A program made the translations under genes and the position numbers. From SB21 sp964535295 (GTDB lineage: Bacteria; CLD3; SB21), in NCBI GenBank assembly GCA_964535295.1, contig CAZHUW010000008.1, positions 1 through 35,786 of the forward strand: a stretch of DNA of 35,786 bases, written 5' to 3'. Positions 24,313-32,455 of this stretch are shown here, piece by piece. The notes under the pieces are model-generated. The model did not search any database. It was not told the DNA's origin and worked only from the letters and a program-made list of their open reading frames with translations. Numbering within the stretch: the stretch's first letter is position 1; each line of letters begins with the position of its first letter.

Positions 24313-25254
24313 ATGTTCGAATTGTCAAGTTTTAAGATCCCACGGGCAAAACCCGACAACCATGAACCTGCCGCGCAAAAAAGCCTGTCGGATATTTTGA
24401 ACCCAAATGATTGGGCCTTTTTGTCCTACATTTTTGTGGTCGGCCTGATCGTGCTGATATTTCATAACCGCGTTCCCGGATGGCCGTTGTACATAGCGGC
24501 GCAGGCCATTATTATTATTGCTACCTTGCTTGTCATCCGTTTCTTTCATCAGCATACGTCCAATGTCTTGCAGATGATCCGTCATTGGTATCCGATCTTT
24601 TCTTTCACTTTCCTGTATATGCAGGCCGGCTTGTTCAATCAAATCGTATTCCAGGGTTACGTCGACGATTTTTTTTACAAAATCGATATTTGGTTGTTCG
24701 GCACTAATCCGAATATCTGGCTGTACGACCGACTGAATAATTTTTATTTCAACGAACTGATCCATTTGTGTTATTTCTCATACTATGTATTGCCGGCTGC
24801 TTTCGGCGTGATCCTGTACGTTACGAAAGACAAGGAATTTTACCGTACTTTATTCGGTATTTCCATCACCTTCTACTTTTGTTACTTCCTGTATATCCTG
24901 ATCCCGGCGGCAGGGCCCTTAGATCTGCGTCAGGGAAGGTTTGTGGATGGAGGCATAATGGTTCAGATCATGGATTGGATCTACTCCGAAGTAGAGAAAC
25001 CCGGCGCTGCCTTCCCGAGTTCTCACGTGGCGATAGCGTTGATCACGCTGATGTACGCGTACCGCCTCCATCGTACGGTATTCTGGGTGTTTCTTCCCTT
25101 CATCATCGGCCTGATCTTCTCAACGGTTTACGGATTTTATCACTACGTGATAGATGTTATCGCCGGAGCCGGCATTGCGGTGGGTTCGTACTATCTGTGC
25201 AACTATCTATTCGATAAATACGCTAAAGCGAAGTTCCCGAATCATTTTCCGTAG
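24313..25254 (+). CDS. PAP2_3-type (Aur1-like) membrane phosphatase/phosphotransferase
   Basis: A 313-residue membrane protein with about six hydrophobic segments. The PAP2 active site is seen as PSSH (235-238, His238) and YGFYHYVIDVIAG (His277, Asp281). The canonical first motif KX6RP is not evident. The middle part (DIWLFGTNPNIWLYDR, then HLCYFSYYVLPAAFG and LIPAAGPLD) is the pattern of PAP2_3, which includes inositol-phosphorylceramide synthases, rather than simple phosphatidate phosphatases. The frame is open from ATG 24250 inside the previous gene; ATG 24313 (or GTG 24307) avoids the overlap. It is the third gene of the unit and is followed by a hairpin. Confidence 0.8.
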   Translation: MFELSSFKIPRAKPDNHEPAAQKSLSDILNPNDWAFLSYIFVVGLIVLIFHNRVPGWPLYIAAQAIIIIATLLVIRFFHQHTSNVLQMIRHWYPIFSFTFLYMQAGLFNQIVFQGYVDDFFYKIDIWLFGTNPNIWLYDRLNNFYFNELIHLCYFSYYVLPAAFGVILYVTKDKEFYRTLFGISITFYFCYFLYILIPAAGPLDLRQGRFVDGGIMVQIMDWIYSEVEKPGAAFPSSHVAIALITLMYAYRLHRTVFWVFLPFIIGLIFSTVYGFYHYVIDVIAGAGIAVGSYYLCNYLFDKYAKAKFPNHFP

Positions 25255-25264
25255 CGAAGCCCTA

Positions 25265-25292
25265 TTGATGCCGGTTCGCATCAATTCTTTTG
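25265..25292 (+). terminator. Likely terminator after the PAP2_3 gene
   Basis: TTGATGC (25265-25271) pairs with GCATCAA (25278-25284) around a 6-base loop, followed by TTCTTTTG. The stem is perfect but the T-run is broken. Confidence 0.6.
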
Positions 25293-25353
25293 AATCCGAA
25301 ATTAGTATTCGTTAACTTGATGCGGAACAAATCAATTTCATACTGAACTAAAA

Positions 25354-26103
25354 ATGAAAACCTACATCATTTCCGGCGGCGGGAGCGGTATCGGCCGCGC
25401 AATAGCGCTAAGACTCTCTAAAGAACATAACGTCATCCTCTGCGGACGAAATGCAAAGAACCTTGAAGAAACGTTGACTCTCTTGGACAACCGAACACAG
25501 CATCATGCTCTAGCAATGGACGTCCGTTTTCTCCCGAGCGTACAGGAAGCGGCGAAGAAATGCCCCTTACCTTCATTGGACGGGATCATTGCAAATGCGG
25601 GTATCGGCGGCGCTAATTTTTTTGGATCCGAAGACCGCTGGGAGGATATCGTACAGACCAACCTCTCAGGAACCTACTATTTCGTCAATTCCTTTTTACC
25701 CTACCTTTGTAAAAGCCCGTCCCAATTCAAACACGTCACGATAGTCTCTTCGATTCTTGCCAGGCTTGGCGTTTCCAAATATTCCGCCTATTGCGCAAGC
25801 AAAGCGGGACTGCTCGGCCTCATGCGCAGCTGGGCCGTGGAAATGGCGCCGGAAAACATACTTGTTAACGCCATTTGCCCGGGCTGGGTCAATACGCAGA
25901 TGTCGCAGGACGGCCTCGAGGAAATCGCGAATGGGCTGAACATCACGAAAGATCAATTCTATCAGATTGCGATGCAGTCCGTTCCCCTTGGCAAAATGTC
26001 CGAACCCGATGAGATCGCAGAACTGATAGCTTACCTGCTGAACCAAACGAGCATCACCGGACAGACCTTCGACATCAATAACGGCGCGATCATGAATAGT
26101 TGA
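25354..26103 (+). CDS. Classical short-chain dehydrogenase/reductase
   Basis: A 249-residue classical SDR: GGGSGIG cofactor loop (8-14), NAG (81-83), Ser132/133, and Tyr146-Cys-Ala-Ser-Lys150, followed by NAICPGWVNTQM. The substrate is not clear; ketoacyl reductase, hydroxyacyl-CoA dehydrogenase or a sphingoid-base ketone reductase are all consistent with the fold. It lies about 100 bases after the PAP2_3 gene, beyond its hairpin, and has no obvious ribosome binding site. Confidence 0.88.
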   Translation: MKTYIISGGGSGIGRAIALRLSKEHNVILCGRNAKNLEETLTLLDNRTQHHALAMDVRFLPSVQEAAKKCPLPSLDGIIANAGIGGANFFGSEDRWEDIVQTNLSGTYYFVNSFLPYLCKSPSQFKHVTIVSSILARLGVSKYSAYCASKAGLLGLMRSWAVEMAPENILVNAICPGWVNTQMSQDGLEEIANGLNITKDQFYQIAMQSVPLGKMSEPDEIAELIAYLLNQTSITGQTFDINNGAIMNS

Positions 26104-26113
26104 AAATTTGTTC

Positions 26114-26176
26114 AACTCGAAGACGCTGAGACGAAGGTTTCTTACTTTACCCATTGCGACTTGGCGTCTTCAAACG
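26114..26176. repeat. Degenerate palindromic intergenic element
   Basis: GAAGACGC (26119-26126) is repeated inverted as GCGTCTTC (26164-26171), and weaker pairing extends both inward (GAGACGAAGG against CCATTGCGACTTGG) and outward. The sequence style, alternating GACGC/GAGACG units, recalls short palindromic repeats with 'AAAGACGCAAAG' cores scattered in many environmental bacterial genomes. Only one copy is in the window. Confidence 0.5.
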
Positions 26177-26270
26177 TTTATTCTACTTCAATATTCTGCT
26201 AAATATATTTTGAATTTATGCGTTGGATGTATTAGCTTGACGTATTCCTTGAATCCCAAATACATGGTCT

Positions 26271-26786
26271 ATGAAATACAAAGTCTCGAACGAGACCAAA
26301 GAATACGATATTGAAATCCTGGAAGAAGGCAACCGGTTAAAGGTCCGTTTAGGGCAAGAGAATAGTCGCGAACTGGACGTGGATTTCAAAACCGTGGGTA
26401 AAGGCACGGTCCATTCCATGCTGGTGGACAACGATTCCTTTCGGGTTATCATTGACAAAAAGGGCATTACGCACAGGGTTTATACCCGCGGTCATCGTTT
26501 CGAATACACGGTTGAAGATGAGCGCACGCATCTCATGCGCTCCCTGATAGGACAGCACAAGCCTAAGTCCGGAGGTGAGGTCAAAGCGCCGATCCCGGGG
26601 CTTGTCACGAAGATCCTGCTCAGCGAAGGAGACACCGTAACACACGGGCAAGGCGTCATGATCCTTGAGGCAATGAAGATGGAAAACGAGATCAAATCGC
26701 CGATCGACGGAAAGATCAAAAAACTGAACGTCAAACCCGGCCAGAATGTCGAAAAAGGACAACCCTTATTCGTAATCGAAACGTGA
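26271..26786 (+). CDS. Biotin carboxyl carrier protein of an acyl-CoA or oxaloacetate-type carboxylase
   Basis: A 171-residue protein whose last 75 residues are a biotinyl domain: VKAPIPGLVTKILLSEGD, the biotinylation site EAMKMEN (Lys136) and VEKGQPLFVIE. The first 95 residues form a domain like the one preceding the biotinyl domain in propionyl-CoA carboxylase alpha chains (YKVSNETKEYDIEIL, SMLVDNDSFRVIIDKKG). It would carry CO2 between a biotin carboxylase and a carboxyltransferase in the cytoplasm. No such subunits lie in the window, so partners are encoded elsewhere. Confidence 0.88.
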   Translation: MKYKVSNETKEYDIEILEEGNRLKVRLGQENSRELDVDFKTVGKGTVHSMLVDNDSFRVIIDKKGITHRVYTRGHRFEYTVEDERTHLMRSLIGQHKPKSGGEVKAPIPGLVTKILLSEGDTVTHGQGVMILEAMKMENEIKSPIDGKIKKLNVKPGQNVEKGQPLFVIET

Positions 26787-26792
26787 TACAAC

Positions 26793-26813
26793 ACGATCAT
26801 TTATATCGTTTTT
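26793..26813 (+). terminator. Weak hairpin after the biotin carrier gene
   Basis: ACGAT (26793-26797) and ATCGT (26805-26809) around 7 bases, followed by TTTT. It could be a weak terminator or an operator for the regulator gene downstream. Confidence 0.3.
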
Positions 26814-26867
26814 ATATAATTTATCTGCAACCGGAAGATCCATGCATAATGCAGGACCGGTGGCGGC

Positions 26868-27590
26868 ATGAAAGTTGATTCTATGAGCAAAAAATACGTC
26901 ATACCTCTTTGTCACAACTGTGAATCAAAGTTTGATTCCATATTCTCGGCACTCAAGCCCGGTGAACTTGAAAAGGTTGCCCAGAACAAATGCGGCAATA
27001 TTTATAAAAAAGATCAGGTCATTTTCTATGAAGGTCATATCGCTACCGGATTATATTGCATCAATAAAGGCCGAGTGAAAATTTACAAAGCCAATCATGA
27101 AGGTAAGCAGCAGATCATCCGCCTCGCCAAAGACGGCGACGTTATCGGTTACGCTTCCATGATAACGGGTGAAGCGTATTCCTGTTCCGCCGAAGCGCTG
27201 GAAGATGCGATGGTCTGCTTTATCCCGAAAAATGTTTTTCTCGGCGTCATCCAATCGAGCTCCGATCTTTTTATGAAACTGATCCAACTCCTGTCGCGCG
27301 ATATGAAAGAAACCGAGAATCGCTTCATTACCATGGCTCAGAATACCGTGCGTGAAAGATTAGCGGAAGCTTTACTGATGCTGAAAGAATTCTGCGGACA
27401 TGACGATATGCAGGGATTGAATATAGCATTGTCAAGGCAGGATATCGCAAACATCGTCGGCACATCGACGGAAACAACGATACGGCTTCTGGCAGATTTT
27501 AAGGACGAGAAACTGATCGATTTTATCGGAAAGAAAATAAAAATTCTAGATCAACGCGCATTGATCAAAGCGGCAAATTTATCGGATTAA
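26868..27590 (+). CDS. Crp/Fnr-family transcriptional regulator
   Basis: A 240-residue regulator with a cyclic-nucleotide-binding-type beta barrel (about 28-145: KDQVIFYEGHIATGLYCINKGRVKIYK, IIRLAKDGDVIGYASMI) and a C-terminal winged helix-turn-helix (about 185-225: ALSRQDIANIVGTSTETTIRLLADF). The N-terminus has CHNC (Cys15, Cys18) like Fnr-type proteins, but the third N-terminal cysteine seen in close relatives (CxxC...SxFC) is Ser here; other cysteines are at about 42 and 105. It may sense redox or oxygen, though a four-cysteine Fe-S site is not certain. ATG 26883 is an alternative start. Confidence 0.88.
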   Translation: MKVDSMSKKYVIPLCHNCESKFDSIFSALKPGELEKVAQNKCGNIYKKDQVIFYEGHIATGLYCINKGRVKIYKANHEGKQQIIRLAKDGDVIGYASMITGEAYSCSAEALEDAMVCFIPKNVFLGVIQSSSDLFMKLIQLLSRDMKETENRFITMAQNTVRERLAEALLMLKEFCGHDDMQGLNIALSRQDIANIVGTSTETTIRLLADFKDEKLIDFIGKKIKILDQRALIKAANLSD

Positions 27591-27684
27591 TTTCAGAGAT
27601 CAGCAGAATTCGTCCAGAATTTTTCGGTTTGTCCGCCTGCATTTTAATTAAAAAAACAGTCTGAGTCCCACCAGGAATAGTAAT

Positions 27685-30600
27685 TTAATTAGCCACTTCT
27701 TCCGCTATTTTTACTTCAGCTTTTTCAACTTCGTCATGATCCGGCGGTAATTCTTTTTTGATCATGGCGTAAATGGACGGGATTACGGCCAGGGTAAGCG
27801 CCAGAGAGAAAAGCAGTCCGCCAATCACTACGATACCCATTGATACGCGGCTCTTTGCGCCGGCACCTAATGCTAATGCGATGGGTAATGCGCCGAGTAC
27901 GGTGGCAAGGCTTGTCATTACGATCGGGCGGAAACGCAGTTTTGCCGCTTCAAATGCGGCTTCGAATACGGCCATACCTTGTTCGCGGAGCTGGTTAGCA
28001 AACTCGATTATCAGAATGCCGTTTTTTGTAACCAAGCCGATCAACATGATGATACCGATCTGACTGAAAATATTCAGCGTCTGATCGAAGTACCAAAGAG
28101 ACAGAAGCGCTCCGGCCAGAGCCAGAGGAACGGTAAGCATGATAATGAACGGATCGATAAAACTTTCGAACTGTGCCGACAAAACCAAATAAATGATGAT
28201 CAGCGCCAGAATAAAAGCAAAAAGGATATTGGAAGAACTCTCCGCGTAATCGCGCGAAGGTCCGCTGAGCGTGGTAGCAAACGATTCATCCAAAACCTTA
28301 TCGGCAATCCTGTCCATCGCGGCAATACCGTCGCCCATCGCCATTCCGGGATTGAGGCCCGCTGAGACCGTTGCCGAAACGTAACGATTAAAATGATATA
28401 TTTGCGGCGGCGCCACGCGCTCCTTTATTGATACAATATTGTCCAGCTGAATCAGGTCGCCTTTATTATTTCGTACAAAAAGGGACTTTAGATCCAGCGG
28501 TTTGTCGCGGAATTCGCGGTTCATCTGGCCGACGATCTGATACTGCTTTCCGTTCATTATAAAATATCCGAACCGCTGTCCGCTGTACGACAGACGCAAT
28601 ATCTGCCCGACATCTGCAGCCGATACGCCTAGCGCCCGTGCACGATCGCGGTCGATGCTGATATGCAGTTCCGGTTTGTTGAATTTAAGATTCACATCCA
28701 CGACCTGAAAAGTCGGATCCTTCCGCGCTTCTTCAAGAAATTTTGGGACAACCTCGCGCAACTTTTCAAAATTCGGCGCCTGGATCACATACTGCACCGG
28801 CAGACCGCCGCGCCCGCCGCCTACGGCAATCGTTTGATCCTGGATCACAAAAGTTCTGGCCTCCGGGAAACGGCGTAAATTTGCTGAAATATAATTAGCG
28901 ATCTGTTGCTGGGTGCGTTTCCTTTCTTCCGGCGGTACCAACACCACACGCGCAAACCCTGTATTGACCGCTCCTGAACCTGAAAACCCCGGAGCCGTAA
29001 CGGTGAGGAATATTTTTTTCTCAGGAATGGAATCATTGGCAAATTCCACCAACTGGTTCATAAACTGATTAGTATAATCGTACGAGGCGCCTTCGGGCCC
29101 CGTTGCCGAAATGCGCAAGATACTGCGGTCTTCCAGCGGGGCGAGCTCGGATTGGAGCTGCGATCCTATCAGGAAGATCAATCCAAATGAACCGGCGATG
29201 ATTGCAATCGATGTCCATTTCTTTTTCATAAATCGGTGCAGAAAATTTCCGTAAACGTTGACCATACCAACAAAGAAAGGCTCCGTTATGTCGTAAAAAC
29301 GGGTATGCTTCTGTTTACGGCGAAGCAGTTTGGCATTCAACATCGGCGTCAGAGACAAAGACACAAAAGCGGAAATAAGAACCGCACCCGCGAGCACTAC
29401 GCCGAATTCACGGAACAGCCGTCCGACAAATCCTTGAAGGAAAATGATCGGCATAAATACGGCCGCCAATGTAATCGACGTAGAGATCACGACAAAGAAT
29501 ATTTCCTGAGAACCTTTAAACGCCGCCTGCATCGGCGACATGCCGGCTTCCACTTTCTTGAAGATATTTTCCGTAACCACAATACCGTCATCGACCACAA
29601 GACCCGTCGCCAACACAATCGCCAACAAGGTCAACACATTGACTGAAAAACCGGAAAGGTACATAATAAAAAAAGCCCCGATCAGAGAAACGGGAATATC
29701 GATGAGCGGGCGCACGGCGATGATCCAATCCCTGAAAAAAAGAAAAATGATCAGGATAACAAGACTGATCGCAATGAACAGCGTTTCCTGAACTTCAGAA
29801 ACGGATTGTTTGATAAACCGCGTGTTATCCAGCGCAAAATTGAGGCGGTAATCTTTCGGCAGGTCCTTTTTGATTTGTTCTGCACGTTTATAGAATTCTT
29901 CGGAAATATCGAGGTAGTTACTGCCTGGCTGCGGCACGATACCAAGCCCGATCATGGGCACACCGGATTCCTTCAGAATAGTCTCTTCATTCTCTGGACC
30001 AAGGATCGCATAACCGATGTCCTGCAACCGGATGGTTCTCTCGCCGTCGGATAATATAATAAGATTATTAAAATCGCTTTCCGTTACCAGTTTGCCCAAA
30101 GTTCTGACGGTCAGTTCGGTCATATTGCCGGCGATCTTTCCACCGGGTAATTCTACATTCTCACGATCAAGCGCATTTCGCACATCCAACGGCGTAAGAT
30201 GATACGAAGCTAATTTCGCAGGATCCATCCAGATGCGCATGGCGTATTTTTTTTGTCCCCAGATCTGTACCGTGCTGACACCGGGTATCGTCTGAAGCCG
30301 CTCGGCGATCACGTTCTCCGCATAGTCGCTGACCTGCAACTGATTTTTTGTATCGCTCTGCAGGGTCAAAGTGAGGATCGCATCCGAATTCGCATCGGCT
30401 TTGGTTACGACAGGCGGCGCATCGATATCCTGCGGAAGCTGGCGCGTGGCCTGCGATACTTTGTCCCGCACATCATTGGCTGCTGTCTCGAGGTCTACGT
30501 CCAGATTGAATTCCACCGAAATATTACTGGTACCCTGGCTGCTTGATGAGGAAATGACACGAATGCCCGCAATACCATTGATCGCTTTCTCGAGAGGTTC

Positions 30601-30792
30601 CGTGATCTGCGACTCCATCACATCTGAATTCGCACCGGTATAACTCGTTCGTACCGTGATGATCGGAGGATCGATCGACGGGTATTCGCGCACACCAAGA
30701 AAACTAAATCCGATGACGCCGAATAGAATAATGACCAGATTCAGAACGATCGCCAGTACCGGCCGGCGAATACATATAGCTGATAAACTCAT
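27685..30792 (-). CDS. RND-family efflux pump, HAE1 (AcrB/MexF-like) inner-membrane subunit
   Basis: A 1035-residue proton-driven efflux transporter with the two-fold AcrB plan: TM1, a large periplasmic loop, six TM segments, a second loop and five more TM segments. Proton relay residues are visible as the DD pair in TM4 (GLVVDDGIVVTENI) and the Lys in TM10 (GLVTKNGILIIEF). Length is usual for the family. It exports drugs, detergents or lipid-like compounds; the substrate is unknown. The adaptor gene lies 107 bases upstream on the same strand. No TolC-type outer-membrane factor is in the window. The gap to the Crp gene has no clear terminator. Confidence 0.95.
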   Translation of the reverse strand: MSLSAICIRRPVLAIVLNLVIILFGVIGFSFLGVREYPSIDPPIITVRTSYTGANSDVMESQITEPLEKAINGIAGIRVISSSSSQGTSNISVEFNLDVDLETAANDVRDKVSQATRQLPQDIDAPPVVTKADANSDAILTLTLQSDTKNQLQVSDYAENVIAERLQTIPGVSTVQIWGQKKYAMRIWMDPAKLASYHLTPLDVRNALDRENVELPGGKIAGNMTELTVRTLGKLVTESDFNNLIILSDGERTIRLQDIGYAILGPENEETILKESGVPMIGLGIVPQPGSNYLDISEEFYKRAEQIKKDLPKDYRLNFALDNTRFIKQSVSEVQETLFIAISLVILIIFLFFRDWIIAVRPLIDIPVSLIGAFFIMYLSGFSVNVLTLLAIVLATGLVVDDGIVVTENIFKKVEAGMSPMQAAFKGSQEIFFVVISTSITLAAVFMPIIFLQGFVGRLFREFGVVLAGAVLISAFVSLSLTPMLNAKLLRRKQKHTRFYDITEPFFVGMVNVYGNFLHRFMKKKWTSIAIIAGSFGLIFLIGSQLQSELAPLEDRSILRISATGPEGASYDYTNQFMNQLVEFANDSIPEKKIFLTVTAPGFSGSGAVNTGFARVVLVPPEERKRTQQQIANYISANLRRFPEARTFVIQDQTIAVGGGRGGLPVQYVIQAPNFEKLREVVPKFLEEARKDPTFQVVDVNLKFNKPELHISIDRDRARALGVSAADVGQILRLSYSGQRFGYFIMNGKQYQIVGQMNREFRDKPLDLKSLFVRNNKGDLIQLDNIVSIKERVAPPQIYHFNRYVSATVSAGLNPGMAMGDGIAAMDRIADKVLDESFATTLSGPSRDYAESSSNILFAFILALIIIYLVLSAQFESFIDPFIIMLTVPLALAGALLSLWYFDQTLNIFSQIGIIMLIGLVTKNGILIIEFANQLREQGMAVFEAAFEAAKLRFRPIVMTSLATVLGALPIALALGAGAKSRVSMGIVVIGGLLFSLALTLAVIPSIYAMIKKELPPDHDEVEKAEVKIAEEVAN

Positions 30793-30812
30793 GATGAGCC
30801 TTTTTAAAATTG

Positions 30813-30844
30813 GGTCATTTGGTCATTGAGTGATTTATTCATTT
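30813..30844. repeat. Short degenerate 8-bp tandem repeat
   Basis: Four consecutive 8-base units: GGTCATTT, GGTCATTG, AGTGATTT, ATTCATTT. They fill part of the 107-base gap between the RND adaptor and pump genes. Confidence 0.45.
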
Positions 30845-30899
30845 ACCCCGGGTTTTCCAGTTTCAATGATTTTTGCAATAACGCTTTTTAACTGATTGG

Positions 30900-31976
30900 T
30901 TATTCCAGATCCGTAATCGTCACCGGACTACCTTGCCGTAACAAGAGCACGCCGGTCGTGATCAGTGTGTCCCCGGCTTGAAGACCTTTGGTAATCTGAA
31001 TTTTTGTTTCCGTTCGTAAGCCGGTTTCCACTGTCAGCGGCTGAGCCTGTCCGCTCTTATACACAAAGACTTTTTGGCTCTTTAATTCCGGAATGATCGC
31101 CTCGGTCGGAACCATCAATGAATGCTTGATTTCCTTTAGTACCACTTCGATGTTGGCAAAAGCGCCCGGAAAAATCTTATCATCGGTATTGGTGCATATC
31201 GCCCGCATAGTGACGGTCCGCGTTGCCGGATCGATCTTCGGTTCGATCGCGAAAATCCGGCCCTTATAGTTTTTCTGCGAGCCCGGAACGGTAAATGTGA
31301 TCTCGGCTTCCCGAAGAATATCGTTCACATATTTTTCCGGGATCGAAAAATCAATTTTGACCGCCAGGATATTCTGCAACGTGGCAATATTGGTTGTTGG
31401 AGAAATATAACTTCCCTCGCTGACGTATTTCAAACCGATCACGCCGTCGAACGGTGCGCGTATCTCCGTTTTGGCGATCTGGGCGCGGAGCAGCGCAATA
31501 TCCGCCATGACGGCATTCAATTCGTTTACGGTGGCGTCGTATACCTCTTTGGCAAGGAGTTCTTTTTCAAATAACATGCGCTGACGAACCTCATTGCTCT
31601 CTGCCAACTTCTTACGTGATTCCGATTTCTCCAGTTGAGCCTGTAGTTCCGCATCGTTGAGTTTGATAAGGAGATCTCCTTTACTTACACGTCCGCCTTC
31701 CTTGAAATGGATCTGCACCACGCGGCCGGAAATCTCACTTTTCACATCGACCTCTTCATTCGCAATGACAGTGCCCGTAGTCAGTACTTTATTTGTAAGG
31801 GTTTCTTCATTTACGATGCACGCTTTGACACCGATCGGACTATTGGCCCCGCCGCCGCTTGCGGCGCGGTTGGAAGCTGATTTTTTATCTATTGCGATCC
31901 ATTTGTTAACGGACAGCCCGACAATGGCAACCACGACAATGCCCCACAATATAATACTTTTCATATTTTTGCTCAT
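30900..31976 (-). CDS. RND efflux periplasmic adaptor (membrane fusion protein)
   Basis: A 358-residue AcrA/MexA-type adaptor. It has an N-terminal membrane anchor (IILWGIVVVAIVGLSV) rather than a lipobox, a barrel-sandwich lipoyl half (GTVIANEEVDVKSEISGRVV), a short coiled-coil hairpin (about 115-165), the second lipoyl half (TEIRAPFDGVIG), a beta-barrel domain and the membrane-proximal domain (LMVPTEAIIP). It links the pump to an outer-membrane channel. It lies between the AhpD-like gene and the pump gene. Confidence 0.93.
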   Translation of the reverse strand: MSKNMKSIILWGIVVVAIVGLSVNKWIAIDKKSASNRAASGGGANSPIGVKACIVNEETLTNKVLTTGTVIANEEVDVKSEISGRVVQIHFKEGGRVSKGDLLIKLNDAELQAQLEKSESRKKLAESNEVRQRMLFEKELLAKEVYDATVNELNAVMADIALLRAQIAKTEIRAPFDGVIGLKYVSEGSYISPTTNIATLQNILAVKIDFSIPEKYVNDILREAEITFTVPGSQKNYKGRIFAIEPKIDPATRTVTMRAICTNTDDKIFPGAFANIEVVLKEIKHSLMVPTEAIIPELKSQKVFVYKSGQAQPLTVETGLRTETKIQITKGLQAGDTLITTGVLLLRQGSPVTITDLE

Positions 31977-32023
31977 TCAAAGGTATCTTTCCCGTTGTTA
32001 CATCTAACGAATATGATCTTCGA

Positions 32024-32371
32024 CTATTTCTTATTCTCAATTTCATCCAGAAATGCCACGGCGCGGCGAAGATGCGGGATCACGATCGAACCGCCGACCA
32101 CCAGGCCGACGCTGAACACTTCGAACATCTCTTCCCTCGAAACACCGGCTTCTTTACATTTATTGATATGGTAGGATACGCAATCGTCGCAGCGCAGGAC
32201 CATCGATGCGACCAATCCGAGCATTTCTTTTGTCTTGATGTCCAGCGCGCCGTCTTGGTACGTCAGTGTGTCGATCGAAAAAAAACGCTTAATGACCTTG
32301 TTGTCCGCCTCCAGGATCCGTTCATTCATTTTCTGACGGAATTCGGTAAAATCTTTGAAACGATCTGACAT
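32024..32371 (-). CDS. Carboxymuconolactone decarboxylase/AhpD-like protein
   Basis: A 115-residue all-helical protein of the CMD family. The thiol-active AhpD-type motif is present: Cys61-x-x-Cys64-x3-His68 (RCDDCVSYHIN), with an upstream Glu in KTKEMLGL. Such proteins act as peroxidase partners or alkylhydroperoxidase-like enzymes. AGAGGAA lies about seven bases before the ATG. It sits between an Omp85-type barrel gene and the RND adaptor gene, with 47 bases to the latter. Confidence 0.9.
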   Translation of the reverse strand: MSDRFKDFTEFRQKMNERILEADNKVIKRFFSIDTLTYQDGALDIKTKEMLGLVASMVLRCDDCVSYHINKCKEAGVSREEMFEVFSVGLVVGGSIVIPHLRRAVAFLDEIENKK

Positions 32372-32455
32372 CTCATATTCCTCTCAAAAAAGTTCTGTTA
32401 AATATAACGGACGGCAACAATAAATTCCATGCCTTTCGAAACTCATACGCTTTTG

